Positions 1 to 7,050 of a stretch of DNA of 9,226 bases are shown here, one piece after another. This DNA is from Bacillota bacterium (GTDB lineage Bacteria; Bacillota; Desulfotomaculia; Desulfotomaculales; JAJYZD01): contig JAJYZD010000148.1 of the NCBI GenBank assembly GCA_021800315.1, positions 1-9,226 of the forward strand. The letters are read 5' to 3'. A program made the translations under genes and the position numbers. Every line of letters starts with the position of its first letter. Position 1 is the stretch's first letter. The notes beneath the pieces are model-generated. The model ran no database searches, was not told where the DNA came from, and saw nothing but the letters and a program-made list of their open reading frames with translations.

Positions 1-110
1 AATTTCGTTAGTTTGTTGTCATAATTGTTGCCCAAAAGCCACTTTATGGCACAATTCACTTGGGACAAGGTCGCAAGGTCGGTTTTTCCGTTGGCGGTAA
101 TACAACCCCG

Positions 111-439
111 TTAGACAACATCCGGGGCAAACTTGTTGGCTCTGATAGCCGGGTACAACCCACCCAGAGTGCCCACCAAGACGGCCATGGCAGCCGGAGC
201 GAAACGAAACAGTCCGCCGGGGACCGGTACACTCAGCTTCAGATATCTGCCGACGGCCGCGGTCGCACCACTGCCCAAAGCCGATCCAAAAGAGCGCCGG
301 ACAGACTCAGGACCAGGGATTCGGTAAGCACCAGAGCCGTTATGCGGCGACCCCGCCAGCCCACGGCCTTCAGTACGGCAAGCTCCTTTCTCCGTTCCAT
401 GGTCCTGAAAGACGCTGAGGCGGGCCGTGTGTTGACTAG
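111..439 (-). pseudogene. C-terminal remnant of FtsX/MacB-type ABC transporter permease, frameshifted
   Basis: Two minus-strand frames together give the end of a MacB/FtsX-family permease. The first frame runs from about 439 to 290. It reads a Val-Asn-Thr, then MERRKELAVLKAVGW and a hydrophobic TALVLTESLVLSLSGALL, which is the usual junction of the last periplasmic domain, the cytoplasmic RRxE-A-LxAxGW loop and a membrane helix. The second frame continues with GSALGSG, a further helix (PAAMAVLVGTLGGLYPAIRA) and stops at 111. The GLYPAxRA motif is the family's C-terminal signature. The frames join at the AAAA run at 288-291; one added base there would restore L-F-G-S-A-L. About 110 of the usual ~390 residues remain, homology ends abruptly near 439, and the final PxExLRY-like tail is missing. 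Such permeases work with an ATPase in export or lipoprotein release. No ATPase gene is in the window. The family call is sound; the substrate cannot be told. Confidence 0.72.
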
Positions 440-767
440 TGAATCTGTGTTGGAGCAAATTGAAAAGTGGTAATGATACGTTGGACCCTCTTAGAATTCC
501 GCGCGACACTTCACTCAACCGCGTGCGCCCCATGGTAAATTCGTATCACTCCGCCCCAAGCACCCGTAAACGGATAACTTGTTGTATGCGGTATCTATCT
601 CCTATTCTATATGATTGAAGGAGAACTTATTTCTGTTTATCGCATATTGAGTGGACGGCGAGACTATCTCTCAGTTTTTTTCGAAGAAGAATCACGCAGA
701 GATTGACCTTACCAGGAAATAACCAGTCACTGTTAGAGCGCTGGGGCACCTGTCCAAGAACGGGGGG
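440..767. other. Gene-free stretch between two pseudogene fragments
   Basis: No recognisable coding sequence on either strand. A 31-codon reading frame starts with ATG at 611 and ends with TGA at 704-706, but has no convincing ribosome binding site or family resemblance. GAAGGAG at 617-623 looks like a Shine-Dalgarno sequence, but no good start codon follows it. Base composition is lower in GC than in the minus-strand gene block, which fits decayed or foreign DNA. The stretch probably once held the 5' part of the permease gene and the start of the toxin gene. Confidence 0.4.
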
Positions 768-996
768 TCTAAGGAAATATACGCCGAAGAAGATAGAAGA
801 ACTCCTCGACAAGAAGAGTTCCTCGACAGCATGCCGAAGGACGACCGGTCAAAGGTTGCCCGGAACCTGGTTCCGCTGAGAGAGTATGGCATTGATCTGG
901 GTAGGCCGTTCGTCAGCAACCCAGCCGGGCAAAAACCTCTGGGAGCTTCGGACGAAATTCAAAGGCAATAACCTGGCCGGCCGGGTGGCTTCTTGA
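768..996 (+). pseudogene. HigB/Gp49-like (RelE superfamily) toxin remnant, frameshifted and truncated
   Basis: Reading plus strand from 768 gives KEIYAEEDRRTPRQEEFLDS, then MPKDDRSKVARNLVPLREYG and IDLGRPFVSNPAG. This is the N-terminal half of the phage-derived Gp49/HigB toxin family (typical pattern: EIYxxEDGxxPVxEFLDSLP, then KVxRxLxLLxEYGxxLGRP). At the CAAAAA tract (930-935) the frame slips by one base, and KNLWELRTKFKGN follows, the family's WELRxKF strand. After FKGN (to about 969) the resemblance ends, and a stop is met at 994-996. The last part of the fold, which carries catalytic residues in RelE-type mRNA interferases, is missing. No ATG/GTG/TTG precedes the first homologous residues in frame, and no HTH antitoxin gene follows. 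In an intact system the toxin would cleave mRNA at ribosomes and be countered by a HigA-type antitoxin. The family call is good; the copy should be dead. Confidence 0.75.
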
Positions 997-1469
997 CCCA
1001 AAGGAATATTATTCTCCACATCTCAGGGCTACTATAGCAAATCTGGTATAGATTTTCAAGGTAGTCGGAGGTCAAATTTTCCGTAAAAAGCCCTACGAAA
1101 AGGGGAAGACGGCCCCGCGGGCCGGCGGCCAGGGTTGGAAACAACGTCGCCGCCCACAGCAATGCCAACCCTCCCCTGCCCCCTTACATACATACGACCA
1201 GCCACCCGGCCGGACTCCATTAAGGAAAGGATGCCGATAAACACGCGTTCCTTTTTCGACGCAGGTATGGTCACCAGGAAATGCTGTGGGCCGGAACAAA
1301 TCCTAAACCCGGGGCCTTTCTTTTGGTGCTCATCCTTGCTCTACCTCTCCATCCTTAATTTAGGTCTTTACATGGACTACCCAGTCAGAAAGTTTGGCCG
1401 CTTGAAAAATGTAAGACCGACTCCAACTCAAACCTGCCGCCGCGAATTTCATCATACAGCCGATTTCCC
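997..1469. other. Gene-free stretch downstream of the methyltransferase gene
   Basis: Several short open frames exist on both strands, including a 126-codon plus-strand frame at 1135-1515 that runs into the 3' end of the methyltransferase gene, and minus-strand frames between 959 and 1299. None shows a domain, a credible ribosome binding site or consistent coding character. Three overlapping minus-strand frames around 1090-1300 contain hydrophobic stretches such as ALLWAATLFPTLAAG and could be a badly decayed membrane protein, but I cannot connect them. A good minus-strand promoter lies at 1031-1059 and is listed separately. Confidence 0.35.
1031..1059 (-). promoter_or_regulatory. Sigma-A-type promoter reading left, no intact gene behind it
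   Basis: On the minus strand the -35 box TTGAAA (1059-1054) and the -10 box TATAGT (1036-1031) are separated by exactly 17 bases. Transcription would start near 1024 and run antisense across the HigB-like remnant. No start codon with a ribosome binding site follows. It may be the promoter of a lost gene or a chance match in AT-richer DNA. Confidence 0.4.
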
Positions 1470-2075
1470 CTATCGGGGAATAAACATAGGCACCTCTTTC
1501 TTATATTCCTCATAATCGTTTGCAAACTCCTTTACCAACTCCGCTTCTTCCTTACGCGCAAAAGCATAAAGCATCAGGAATACCAAGGGGGTGGCAAGCA
1601 GGGCATACAATCCGGATAAGAGAAAGGAAAACCCGATGTGCAACAGAATAAAGCTCAAATACTGGGGATGCCTGACCCGGGCATAAATTCCGGTGGACAC
1701 GACTTTCTCCGGTTGGTGCGCTTCCGATACCTTCCGGGACAAATCCGATACGGAGTGGTACAGAAGAAAGAAACCCGGCAGGAAGCCAAAGAGGAATATG
1801 ATGAGGTGCGTCAAAGGGATCGATAGATTGATAAACGGGAACAGTAGTAGTACCTTTGGCAAGACTCTGACGGTAAATCTGGGCTGGGGAGAAACCCAGA
1901 TGCCGATCATGGAGAAAAATAGCAGATAACCCGAAAGGCGCCCGTAGGCCTCCCCTATTTTAACCCCGTTGTCCGTCCCGTACCGTGCCTGAAGTTTCGT
2001 GTGCCCGACTGAAACGAAATGAAGCGGTACTGCCCCGACCACACCAAACACGAAAACAAAGAACAGGAGGTACAT
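1470..2075 (-). CDS. Isoprenylcysteine carboxyl methyltransferase (ICMT)-family membrane protein
   Basis: Predicted integral membrane methyltransferase-like protein of 201 aa. Hydrophobic segments lie at about residues 1-20, 46-62, 74-106, 138-155 and 157-172. The C-terminal half has the ICMT/PEMT signature: GIYARVRHPQYLSFILLHIG (129-148) with the Arg-His-Pro-x-Tyr cofactor-binding motif, then ARKEEAELVKEFANDYEEYK (173-192) with the Glu pair and the closing VPMFIP. Members transfer a methyl group from S-adenosylmethionine to lipid or lipid-like acceptors. The substrate of bacterial homologues is mostly unknown, and prenylated proteins are unlikely here. I chose ATG at 2075: the protein becomes hydrophobic at once, and AAGGGAG lies about 10 bases upstream. 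A GTG at 2147 would add 24 polar residues encoded through the hairpin at 2111-2140. The gene follows the GH57 gene on the same strand after 206 bases; co-transcription is possible. A small hairpin (TTCCCC-TATC-GGGGAA, 1465-1480) overlaps the stop codon but has no T-run. Confidence 0.85.
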   Translation of the reverse strand: MYLLFFVFVFGVVGAVPLHFVSVGHTKLQARYGTDNGVKIGEAYGRLSGYLLFFSMIGIWVSPQPRFTVRVLPKVLLLFPFINLSIPLTHLIIFLFGFLPGFFLLYHSVSDLSRKVSEAHQPEKVVSTGIYARVRHPQYLSFILLHIGFSFLLSGLYALLATPLVFLMLYAFARKEEAELVKEFANDYEEYKKEVPMFIPR

Positions 2076-2110
2076 GTCCTGCTTTCTCCCTTCCCCAAGC
2101 TCATGGATTT

Positions 2111-2140
2111 CCCGACCCGTTGTCGCTAAGTCGGGTCGGG
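2111..2140 (-). promoter_or_regulatory. Perfect 9-bp hairpin in the leader of the methyltransferase gene
   Basis: CCCGACCCG (2111-2119) and CGGGTCGGG (2132-2140) are exact inverted repeats around a 12-base loop. The element ends about 36 bases before the chosen ATG of the ICMT-like gene. No T-run follows on either strand, so it is not a standard intrinsic terminator. It could stabilise the mRNA end or affect translation. The structure is clear; its function is unknown. Confidence 0.5.
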
Positions 2141-2229
2141 CGGACACGCCGCCGGGGCGAAGGCGCCACCGGCGGGGGAAGTTTGCGGTTCACGAAAAGA
2201 AAGGTATATGGGAATGCCCGCTGGTTGAT

Positions 2230-2258
2230 CCGGACAGGAAAACGACCGGCCTGTCCGG
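2230..2258 (-). promoter_or_regulatory. Perfect 9-bp hairpin just downstream of the GH57 gene
   Basis: CCGGACAGG (2230-2238) and CCTGTCCGG (2250-2258) pair perfectly around an 11-base loop, 24-52 bases beyond the GH57 stop codon. No T-run follows on the minus strand, so it is a poor factor-independent terminator. It may protect the 3' end of the malQ-GH57 mRNA or cause partial termination before the methyltransferase gene. Confidence 0.5.
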
Positions 2259-2281
2259 GCCGCGTTCCCGGTGGCTGCCGG

Positions 2282-4723
2282 CTACTCCTCCCGCCGCACC
2301 CGCAGTTTGTCACCGAGGTCGTTGAAGCGGCCGACCCAGAGCAGGGCGTCTTTCTCCCCCCTCCCCGCCTTGTTCCGCATGCCGGGATATACCTTACCCA
2401 TCAACTGGTAATACATGTATTGTACCTTCCAAAGATCCACTTCGAAAGGCATGGTCTTCGCCAGTCCCACCGTGTCGTCCAGGTGGGCCAGCAGCGAACG
2501 GTCGGCGGGGTGGGCCAGCAGGCGCTCCCCCATCCTTTTCAGGGTCTGAGAGAGAACATACGCCAGGATGGTGCCGTCGAGGGGTACGTCGGTGACGGCG
2601 GCTTCGCCCATCAGGACGTTGATCCGGTTGATATCCGGCGGATCCTCCAGGAAGGCCAGCCGCAGGTTGGTGTTGAGAACGACCTCGGCCGCCGTGACCA
2701 GTACCCTGGGCTGGGGGATGTTCAGATCCTTGAGGAAACGCATCAGGGGTGCCCGGCCCTCGTAAATCCGGCGGTAGTCCCCGGCCACTTCGGACAATGT
2801 GGCATCCAGCACCTGGCTCAGGACCAGGCGCTGTTTATCCCGGAAAAGCTCCCTCAACGAATAGGTACCAGCGGGGAAATGCTGGTCCAGGTAGCGGATG
2901 AGAGCAACAAAGTCGGCCCGGTCGAAAGCTCCCGTCAGGTCCCGGATCATCTCCCGGTACTGCTCTTCGTCCCGGTACAGGCCGACTCCGGCGTTCACGT
3001 TGGGGCTGCCCAGGTAGACCGCCCCGTAAGACAGGGCGGCCGACTCGCCGGTGATCTCCGAAGTGACCACGGCCCGGCCCGCCGTCATTTTGTCCGACCC
3101 GGCCAACCGGTCGATCTTCTCCTCCCGCTGCACCCGGTAGCAATAGATGCGGGTATCCTCGTCGTAGGCGTCGAACAGGGAACAAATGGCGTAGTGGGCG
3201 CCCAGCTTGGGTAAATCGACCATGGCCGGTTTGACGTATTTTTCATAGATGCGGGCGCCGTCCCCGTAACGGGGATTGTTGCTCCGCGCGTGAGCCAGCA
3301 TGCTCAGAAAACGTGGTTCCAGCGCCGAACCGAACAGTTCTTCCGCCAACTGGATCGCTCTGCCGGCATACTTGATAACCTGGATGGTTTCAATTCCGGA
3401 AATGTCATCGAAGAACCAGCCGCAGCTGGTATACATCAACATGGCGTGTCGTTGTAGTTCCAACAATTTCCATATCGCGATCCTCTCCTCCGGCTCCGGT
3501 TCCCGCGAGGCGTGCGCGTCCAGGAAGCGGCGGCGGCTATCCCCGGACCGGTTAAGGATCACCCCGATGTAGGCGTCGCGGGCCGCCCAGGGATCCCGGA
3601 GATAATCCCCGGCGAGGTCGGCGTACCGGGCGGCGGTCTCGTCGCGGAGCCAGTCCAGGGCCTCCCGCAGCGGCGCCCGCCAGGCCTGGTTCCAACCGGG
3701 ATGCAGGCCCGAGTTGCAACCGCAATCGGACTGCCACCGTCCTACGCCGTGCGCGCAACTCCAGGCGCTGTTTTCATAGACTTCCACCTCGCGCCCGGGC
3801 GGGTGCTGCGCCCGGAACCAGGCGTAGTTGGTAAGGCGGGCCAGGTGGTTGGACTCGATGTAGTCCAGGGCGTAGGCCAGGGCCATGTCGCCGTGCCGGT
3901 GGTGGTGTCCGTACGTTTCTCCGTCGGTGGCGATGTTGACCAACCGGGGCCCTTCGTCCGCCTTGAATCCGTCCAGCAGGCGCCGGGCGAAGGATTCCCC
4001 GTCGCACAGGAGCCGTTCGAAAGCCACCGCCCGCGTTATCCCGCCATCGTAGAAGAAAACGGAGATTGATTTTCCCGGCCCCGGCAGGTTGAGCCGGTAA
4101 GCCGTCGTCGTATCGATGCCACCCGGGGGCGGCTCTTTCCACCGGGCTTCACCTTCCCCCGGCGGTCCCGGAGAAAAGCGGCGGGCCTGGCACGGGGACA
4201 GCACCGTAAACCTGATGCCCTCCTCCGCCATTATATCCATGGTCTCCAGGTCCACGGCCGTCTCCGGCAGCCACATGCCTTCGGGCGACCGTCCGAAGCG
4301 GTGCTCGAAGTCCTTGATACCCCACCTTATCTGGGTCGCTTTGTCCCGCCGGTTGGCCAGGGGGAGGATCATGTGGTTGTAGGGCTGCGCCATAGCCGAA
4401 CCGTGCCCTCCGAAACTGGCCCTGCTCTGAACGTCCGCCGCTATGATCGCCTGGTAGACGGCGGGATGGTTCCGCTCCAGCCAGGATAGCAGGGTTGGAC
4501 CGAAATTGAAGCTAATTTTGGCATAGTTGTTACTGATCTTCCTGATCCAGCCCTGGTCGTCCAAAATGCAGGACGCCGTGTTCGGCTCGTAGCATTCGGC
4601 ATTGATCTTTTCGTTCCAATCGTGGTACGGATAGGCTCCGTCCTGCAGTTCGACCTCCTCCAGCCATGGGTTTTCCCGGGGGGGCTGGTAAAAATGGCCG
4701 TGAATACAAACATAACGTTCCAT
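2282..4723 (-). CDS. Glycoside hydrolase family 57 protein with DUF3536 domain (alpha-amylase/alpha-mannosidase type, COG1449)
   Basis: An 813-aa soluble protein with no signal peptide, so probably cytoplasmic. The GH57 part covers about residues 1-310. It opens with the family's His-x-His-x-x-x-Pro block (HGHFYQPP, 8-15), has FGGHGSAMAQPYNHMILPL (104-122), the nucleophile region GMWLPE with Glu154, and the acid/base region IATDGETYGHHH with Asp267. WSCAHGVGRWQSDCGC (321-336) and YTSCGWFFDDISGIETIQ mark the long DUF3536-containing subfamily, whose C-terminal half is mostly helical. Family knowledge suggests hydrolysis or transfer on alpha-1,4-linked glucans; the exact reaction of this subfamily is not established. 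ATG at 4723 is preceded by AAAGGAG six bases upstream. It lies three bases after the malQ stop, so the two are one operon and probably translationally coupled. All expected catalytic residues are present and the length is normal for the subfamily. Confidence 0.93.
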   Translation of the reverse strand: MERYVCIHGHFYQPPRENPWLEEVELQDGAYPYHDWNEKINAECYEPNTASCILDDQGWIRKISNNYAKISFNFGPTLLSWLERNHPAVYQAIIAADVQSRASFGGHGSAMAQPYNHMILPLANRRDKATQIRWGIKDFEHRFGRSPEGMWLPETAVDLETMDIMAEEGIRFTVLSPCQARRFSPGPPGEGEARWKEPPPGGIDTTTAYRLNLPGPGKSISVFFYDGGITRAVAFERLLCDGESFARRLLDGFKADEGPRLVNIATDGETYGHHHRHGDMALAYALDYIESNHLARLTNYAWFRAQHPPGREVEVYENSAWSCAHGVGRWQSDCGCNSGLHPGWNQAWRAPLREALDWLRDETAARYADLAGDYLRDPWAARDAYIGVILNRSGDSRRRFLDAHASREPEPEERIAIWKLLELQRHAMLMYTSCGWFFDDISGIETIQVIKYAGRAIQLAEELFGSALEPRFLSMLAHARSNNPRYGDGARIYEKYVKPAMVDLPKLGAHYAICSLFDAYDEDTRIYCYRVQREEKIDRLAGSDKMTAGRAVVTSEITGESAALSYGAVYLGSPNVNAGVGLYRDEEQYREMIRDLTGAFDRADFVALIRYLDQHFPAGTYSLRELFRDKQRLVLSQVLDATLSEVAGDYRRIYEGRAPLMRFLKDLNIPQPRVLVTAAEVVLNTNLRLAFLEDPPDINRINVLMGEAAVTDVPLDGTILAYVLSQTLKRMGERLLAHPADRSLLAHLDDTVGLAKTMPFEVDLWKVQYMYYQLMGKVYPGMRNKAGRGEKDALLWVGRFNDLGDKLRVRREE

Positions 4724-4726
4724 AGA

Positions 4727-6808
4727 CTACTCCTTTGAGCGGGTCCGTTCGGACCGACGCCGGCCCCAAACCTGCCTGGCGCCGCGTAACCGGTTTACCT
4801 CTTGCAGGGTCCTGGCGGCAAAAGGCAGCCGCACAATCTCCTCCAGCGCAAAACGCGCCTTACGCCGCCAGTTGGGCCGCTCGTCCGTGGTCCCGGGGAC
4901 GTTTTGCGGGGATCGCTCCAGCCACAAATCCTCCAGGTTAACCAGCACTATCCCGGCCCGGCTGGCGGCCAGATGGGCCAGGCAGGCCCGCAGGACGGCG
5001 GCCGGCCGGCCCGGCGCCTGCGGGAGGCGTCCGCCGCGGGCCAGGAACCGCCGCAGGGCGTGTCCCGCGCCGCTGTTCCCCTGCTCCAGCCAGAAGGAAG
5101 CGAACGGTACCATGTCGTGGGTGTTCAGGGTGGCCAGGTGCCGCGCCCGGACGGGACGGAGCGGTATTTCCGGCCGGCCGGAGAACTCGAAAGGCAGCAC
5201 GTACATCCGGCGGATCCGGTGCCGGGCCATACCGGTCCGCACGTAGCCGGGCACGGTCCCCAGATCTTCTCCTACGATCACCGCCTTGTGACGCTCCGAC
5301 TCCAGACAGATAACCGCGTAGTACTCCTCGGCGCGGTTGTGCACGTAAACCCCTTCCCGCGCCGGAAGGCCCTCCGGCACCCAGAAAAGGCGGTGCAGCG
5401 CCGCCACATGGTCCAGCCGCAGAACCCCGGCATACCTGAGGTGGTTGCGGATAGTGGCGATGTAGTACCGGTAGCCCTGCTCCCTGACGCCCTCCGGATG
5501 CAGAGGGGGACATCCCCAGTCCTGCCCGGCGGTAAAGAAGGCATCCGGCGGGGCACCGGCGTTGACGCCCGGTACGAAGGCCGTCCGCTCCCGCCAGACG
5601 TCGTAGCCTTCCCGGTGCACGCCCAGCGGCAGGTCGAGATAGAGCATCCGCCCGGCGTCCCGGGCCTGGGTCGCCAGGTCCGCCAGTTGCAGTTCCGTGA
5701 GCCATTGAACGTAAAGGTGGTAGCGAACCACCGCTTCGTCGTAGTCCCCCTCCCGGAGAAGACCGCCGCGCTGCCGCCGGGCCCACTCGGGCCATGGGCC
5801 ATCCCGTTCCGTTGCGGCCCGGAACCGGGCGTAATCCCCGGTGGCCGGGTGTTCGGCCTCCCAGTTCCTCAAGGCCGCCAGACGCCCGGTCTCACCGTTA
5901 AAACAGCTTTGGGCGCACTGCTCCAGGACGGAGCGTTTTAGCGCCATACCCCGGCGGTAATCAACCAGCCGGTCGGCCCGGAGTTCCGCCAGGACGCCGG
6001 CGGATTCGGGGGATTCCGTGATCCGCCGGACGCCCGTACCGCTCTCCATTTCAGGCACCCGGTCCAGATCAAGGTAGAATTCGTTCCAGAACAAACGGCT
6101 GACCGGCTGGTACGGGCTGGGAGCAAAAGGCCGGTCGTAAAAGGCGGCCAAAAGCGGCAGGGTCCCGACCAGGCGCCCTCCCTGGGCACCGGTCCAGGCC
6201 AGCAGTCCCCCCAGGTCCGTGAAGTCGCCGGCCCCCCAGCCGCGGCGGGAATGAAGGGCATATAGAGGCATAAACGTCCCCCATACCCGCGCACCGGACA
6301 ACCCGTGCGCTAAACGCGGGGCGACGATGACAAGGGCGTGAGCGCGTAACGTACCGGCCTCGATCACAAACCTGTGGTAGCCCAGCGGCAGGTCCGGCGG
6401 CAGGGACAGCCGCCGCAACTCAAACCGGACCCCCTCCACCGGACGGGACTTCAACAGCGGCCAGGCCGACGGATCGGCAGCCAGGCGGCGGATTTCCCCG
6501 TCTTCCAGTTCCAGGCGGCATTCCACCGCTTTTAGCTGCGCCGGCAGCCGCAGGTCCAGGTGGGCGGGCCGGCCCTGCCAGGCCGCCGCCACCGGTTCGC
6601 ATGCCGACCGCCAGCGCCTTTGAGTACGCTCGCGCAGGGCCGGGAGGGCGTCGTCCGGACCGCGCACCGGCGCTCCCAGGCCCCGCAGGACCGCCAGCAG
6701 GGTCTCCGCGCCGGCCCGCCGCAGGCAACCCTCATAGTCCCGGTATTCGACTTCCACTCCGTATAACCGGGCCAGGCGGTGCAGATGGTCCATCTCTCCC
6801 TCGGACAT
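4727..6808 (-). CDS. malQ: 4-alpha-glucanotransferase (amylomaltase, GH77)
   Basis: Transfers segments of alpha-1,4-glucan from one chain to another and releases glucose; acts in the cytoplasm in maltodextrin or glycogen turnover. Its 693 aa match the longer E. coli-type MalQ, with an extra N-terminal region (about 1-165, including LGYHRFVIEAG) before the GH77 barrel. Landmarks: WGTFMPLYALHSRRGWGAGDF (176-196, N-terminal strand of the barrel), the substrate loop GAPPDAFFTAGQDWGCPPLHP (418-438), nucleophile Asp466 in LRLDHV, acid/base Glu514 in VGEDLGTVP and the transition-state Asp565 in LNTHDM. The catalytic set is complete. The start is not certain. ATG at 6808 has AGGGAGAGGG about 15 bases upstream, rather far. 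ATG at 6793 (residue 6) has GAGGGAG almost touching it. The gene overlaps the leader of the GH57 gene, whose Shine-Dalgarno lies in the final Ser-Lys-Glu codons and stop. A hairpin and a possible promoter lie in the 225-base gap from sleB. Confidence 0.95.
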   Translation of the reverse strand: MSEGEMDHLHRLARLYGVEVEYRDYEGCLRRAGAETLLAVLRGLGAPVRGPDDALPALRERTQRRWRSACEPVAAAWQGRPAHLDLRLPAQLKAVECRLELEDGEIRRLAADPSAWPLLKSRPVEGVRFELRRLSLPPDLPLGYHRFVIEAGTLRAHALVIVAPRLAHGLSGARVWGTFMPLYALHSRRGWGAGDFTDLGGLLAWTGAQGGRLVGTLPLLAAFYDRPFAPSPYQPVSRLFWNEFYLDLDRVPEMESGTGVRRITESPESAGVLAELRADRLVDYRRGMALKRSVLEQCAQSCFNGETGRLAALRNWEAEHPATGDYARFRAATERDGPWPEWARRQRGGLLREGDYDEAVVRYHLYVQWLTELQLADLATQARDAGRMLYLDLPLGVHREGYDVWRERTAFVPGVNAGAPPDAFFTAGQDWGCPPLHPEGVREQGYRYYIATIRNHLRYAGVLRLDHVAALHRLFWVPEGLPAREGVYVHNRAEEYYAVICLESERHKAVIVGEDLGTVPGYVRTGMARHRIRRMYVLPFEFSGRPEIPLRPVRARHLATLNTHDMVPFASFWLEQGNSGAGHALRRFLARGGRLPQAPGRPAAVLRACLAHLAASRAGIVLVNLEDLWLERSPQNVPGTTDERPNWRRKARFALEEIVRLPFAARTLQEVNRLRGARQVWGRRRSERTRSKE
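4730..4736 (-). promoter_or_regulatory. Ribosome binding site of the GH57 gene inside the end of malQ
   Basis: Minus-strand AAAGGAG covers the last Lys and Glu codons of malQ and the first base of its TAG stop, with six bases (TAGTCT) to the GH57 ATG at 4723. Ribosomes ending malQ would be placed directly on the next start, favouring coupled translation of the two enzymes. Confidence 0.85.
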
Positions 6809-6885
6809 GTTTGTAGCTGCCAGCCCTCTCCCTATTCAGCGCTGTTTTCGTCATTGATATTTCGCCGCCCGCGAGCGGTTCCTCC

Positions 6886-6919
6886 TCCCGGCGGACAAAA
6901 AATACTGTCCCCGCCGGGA
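6886..6919 (-). promoter_or_regulatory. Strong GC-rich hairpin in the malQ leader
   Basis: TCCCGGCGGACA (6886-6897) pairs with TGTCCCCGCCGGGA (6906-6919), giving 12 base pairs with a two-base bulge and an 8-base A/T-rich loop. On the minus strand the T-run lies in the loop, not after the stem, so it is not an intrinsic terminator. It begins about where a transcript from the possible promoter at 6930-6959 would start, suggesting a 5' stabilising or regulatory stem. Confidence 0.5.
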
Positions 6920-6929
6920 CATCGGCCTG

Positions 6930-6959
6930 ATTACCGCAGTTTTCCCGCGGCGCCGTCAA
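6930..6959 (-). promoter_or_regulatory. Possible sigma-A promoter for malQ-GH57
   Basis: Minus-strand TTGACG (6959-6954) and GGTAAT (6935-6930) are 18 bases apart. The -35 box matches at 5 of 6 positions and the -10 box at 4 of 6. It is the best candidate in the gap downstream of the sleB terminator, where an independent promoter is expected for the malQ-GH57 operon. Weak on its own. Confidence 0.3.
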
Positions 6960-7021
6960 TTTACCCTCTGCTATCTTATGTTGGAGGCAGACCCGGGAGG
7001 CAGTCTTCCGGAGGGAATGGC

Positions 7022-7050
7022 AAAAACCGGGCCTCAAGCGGGAAGGCCCG
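7022..7050 (-). terminator. Intrinsic terminator overlapping the sleB stop codon
   Basis: Minus strand: CGGGCCT (7050-7044), a 9-base loop, AGGCCCG (7034-7028), one G, then TTTTT (7026-7022). The TGA stop of sleB (7036-7034) lies at the loop/stem border, so the terminator shares sequence with the last sleB codons. It isolates sleB from malQ and implies separate promoters for the two units. Confidence 0.8.

Noticed and set aside
611..706. 31-codon frame beginning MIEGELISVYRILSGRRDYL
   Set aside because: No suitably placed ribosome binding site (the GAAGGAG lies inside the frame) and no family match; sits in decayed sequence.
1465..1480. TTCCCC-TATC-GGGGAA hairpin at the methyltransferase stop as a terminator
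   Set aside because: Stem is only six pairs and no T-run follows on the minus strand.
1135..1515. 126-codon plus-strand frame between the toxin remnant and the methyltransferase
   Set aside because: No recognisable domain, no ribosome binding site, and it runs into the 3' end of the methyltransferase gene on the other strand.
1985..3214. 409-codon plus-strand open frame opposite the GH57 and methyltransferase genes
   Set aside because: It lies antisense to well-identified proteins, is rich in Gly/Pro/Arg/Val as expected from GC-rich antisense frames, and has no domain or ribosome binding site.
4802..5941. 379-codon plus-strand open frame opposite malQ
   Set aside because: Same reason: antisense to a complete GH77 enzyme, low-complexity composition typical of a shadow frame.
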